Origin: Methylobacterium sp. WL1
GTDB lineage: Bacteria > Pseudomonadota > Alphaproteobacteria > Rhizobiales > Beijerinckiaceae
Assembly: GCF_008000895.1 (NCBI RefSeq)
Contig: NZ_CP042823.1
Location: forward strand, 5,230,501 to 5,294,500
Direction of reading: 5' to 3'
Length of the DNA stretch: 64,000 bases
The translations under genes and the position numbers were made by a program. The notes under the pieces are model-generated. The model saw only the letters and a program-made list of their open reading frames with translations, made no database searches and was not told where the DNA came from. Numbering within the stretch: position 1 is the stretch's first letter; the number at the start of each line of letters is the position of its first letter. This document shows, in pieces, positions 62,444 through 64,000 of the stretch.

Positions 62444-64000
62444 ATGATCCCCTTGGCTTTGATCATCGTGGGCGGGCTCTGTGCCGTCGCCTACGGCATC
62501 GTCACGATCCTCGACGTGATGCGGCGGGACGCCGGCACCCAGCGCATGCAGGAGATCGCCGCCGCCATCGCGGAGGGCGCGCAGGCCTACCTGAAGCGGC
62601 AATACCTCACCATCGGCGTGGTCGGATTGGTGCTGTTCGTGCTGCTGGCGGTGTTCCTCGGGATCAAGGTGGCGGTCGGCTTCCTGATCGGCGCGGTCCT
62701 GTCGGGGGCCGCCGGCTTCATCGGCATGAACGTGTCGGTGCGGGCCAATGTGCGCACCGCCCAGGCCTCCTCGACCTCGCTGGGGGCGGGCCTCGACATG
62801 GCGTTCAAGTCCGGGGCGGTGACCGGCATGCTGGTCGCCGGCCTCGCCCTGCTGGGGGTGGCCCTCTACTACCTCTACCTCACCCGCGGCGCCGGGCTCG
62901 ACCCGTCGAGCCGCGAGGTGATCGACGCGCTGGTGGCGCTCGGCTTCGGCGCCTCGCTGATCTCGATCTTCGCCCGGCTCGGCGGCGGCATCTTCACCAA
63001 GGGCGCCGACGTCGGCGGCGACCTCGTCGGCAAGGTCGAGGCCGGGATCCCGGAGGACGACCCCCGCAACCCGGCCACCATCGCGGACAACGTCGGCGAC
63101 AACGTCGGCGACTGCGCCGGCATGGCGGCCGACCTGTTCGAGACCTACGCGGTGACCATCGTGGCCACCATGGTGCTGGCCGCGATCTTCTTCTCCGGGC
63201 CCACCGGCAGCGGCCGGGCGGTGCTCGAACCGATGATGCTCTATCCGCTGGCCATCGGGGCGGCCTGCATCGTCACCTCGATCGCCGGCACCTACGCGGT
63301 GCGGCTGTCCGCCAACCAGTCGATCATGGGGGCCCTGTACAAGGGCCTGATCACCGCGGGCGTGCTCTCCGTGGTGGCGATCGCGATCGTCAACCTGACC
63401 CTGCTGGGCGGCTTCTCGACGGCGTTCACCACCTCCACGGGCGTGACCTTCACGTCGGGCGGCCTGTTCGGCTGCGCGGTGATCGGGCTCGCCATCACGG
63501 CGCTGATCGTGGTGATCACCGAATACTACACCGGCACCAACTACCGCCCGGTGAAGTCCATCGCGGACGCCTCGGTGACCGGCCACGGCACCAACGTGAT
63601 CCAGGGCCTCGCGATCTCGCTCGAATCGACCGCGCTGCCGGCCATCGTGATCGTGGCCGGCATCATCGCGACCCACGCCCTGGCCGGCCTGTTCGGCATC
63701 GCCATCGCGGTCACCGCGATGCTGGCGCTCGCGGGCTTCATCGTGGCGCTCGACGCGTTCGGGCCGGTCACCGACAATGCCGGCGGCATCGCCGAGATGG
63801 CCGGGCTACCGCCGGACGTGCGCAAGTCCACGGACGCGCTGGACGCGGTCGGCAACACCACGAAGGCGGTCACCAAGGGCTACGCGATCGGCTCGGCCGG
63901 CCTCGGCGCCCTGGTTCTGTTTGCCGCCTATACGTCCGACCTGAACTACTTCATCGCGAATGCCAGCCCGACGCAGTACCGGTTCTTCCAGGGCGTCAGC
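62444..64000 (+). CDS. hppA: K+-independent membrane proton-pumping pyrophosphatase (3' end outside window)
   Basis: 519 codons seen of a usual 700. Couples pyrophosphate hydrolysis to H+ export at the inner membrane. Substrate motifs: [20 protein letters not shown], then [25 protein letters not shown] and [11 protein letters not shown]. In the sequence [16 protein letters not shown] the Lys after GNTT marks the K+-independent class (the K+-dependent class has Ala). Multi-spanning hydrophobic pattern throughout; start [18 protein letters not shown]. Confidence 0.95.
   Translation, partial: MIPLALIIVGGLCAVAYGIVTILDVMRRDAGTQRMQEIAAAIAEGAQAYLKRQYLTIGVVGLVLFVLLAVFLGIKVAVGFLIGAVLSGAAGFIGMNVSVRANVRTAQASSTSLGAGLDMAFKSGAVTGMLVAGLALLGVALYYLYLTRGAGLDPSSREVIDALVALGFGASLISIFARLGGGIFTKGADVGGDLVGKVEAGIPEDDPRNPATIADNVGDNVGDCAGMAADLFETYAVTIVATMVLAAIFFSGPTGSGRAVLEPMMLYPLAIGAACIVTSIAGTYAVRLSANQSIMGALYKGLITAGVLSVVAIAIVNLTLLGGFSTAFTTSTGVTFTSGGLFGCAVIGLAITALIVVITEYYTGTNYRPVKSIADASVTGHGTNVIQGLAISLESTALPAIVIVAGIIATHALAGLFGIAIAVTAMLALAGFIVALDAFGPVTDNAGGIAEMAGLPPDVRKSTDALDAVGNTTKAVTKGYAIGSAGLGALVLFAAYTSDLNYFIANASPTQYRFFQGVS

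Noticed and set aside
1..64000. CRISPR arrays
   Set aside because: No series of regularly spaced identical repeats with unique spacers is seen; the only repeats are the dispersed palindromes and short in-frame coding repeats.

Overview
The window is high-GC DNA (roughly 70% by eye, with short AT-rich islands) from an alphaproteobacterium of the Hyphomicrobiales, most likely Methylobacterium-like. The lineage call rests on the gene set and is inference: a NepR/EcfG stress-sigma pair, ChpT and CpdR-type cell-cycle regulators, an EipA-family envelope protein, a TIGR02301 protein, a tRNA-His without encoded G-1, and a K+-independent type H+-pumping pyrophosphatase.

Layout. 1-4866 is the end of an integrated element: IS630 pieces, an AT-rich patch, an intact IS3-family (IS407-like) insertion that cuts a small cargo gene, and a tyrosine integrase abutting the 3' end of tRNA-Ser(GCT), which is the probable attachment site. 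4971-11240 is ordinary chromosome: glycosyltransferase, lysA, a small lipoprotein, envelope proteins, a YHS protein and a damaged cysQ. 11594-17465 carries a di-haem peroxidase, a chemoreceptor and glnE. 18008-24642 is a chemotaxis cluster: a ChpT-like phosphotransferase, a hybrid cheA, then cheW, cheY, cheB and cheR. 24859-27392 holds an asparaginase, an isochorismatase-like hydrolase and the sigma-EcfG/NepR pair.

The most unusual locus is 27725-32662. It is a tightly overlapping three-gene operon of a DUF559-type nuclease with an unknown N-terminal domain, a two-winged-helix protein, and a 1062-residue protein joining an N-terminal P-loop ATPase to a C-terminal HerA/FtsK-like translocase. 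The combination resembles an anti-mobile-element defence module that I cannot match to a named system. An AT-rich patch with a short perfect palindrome lies upstream.

32721-42377 is accessory metabolism: a cytosine-deaminase-like amidohydrolase, two alpha/beta hydrolases, a histidine kinase/receiver pair, a phospholipase-D-like protein, a split chromate transporter, an IS3 remnant and rsgA. 42697-64000 returns to core genes: tRNA-Thr, a CpdR-like receiver, hpt, two tartrate-dehydrogenase-like paralogues around tRNA-His and a ClC channel, dxs-xseB, a phosphatase/HD/tag block, ygfZ, TIGR02301/NUDIX genes, an SDR, ribH-nusB-thiL, and the start of hppA.

Two window-wide patterns stand out. At least five genes (lptM-like, cysQ, cheB, a small membrane protein and a 57 kb exported protein) are broken by single-base frameshifts, mostly in G/C runs, so sequence error should be suspected before decay. 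A palindromic repeat of about 50 bp occurs in at least five intergenic places.
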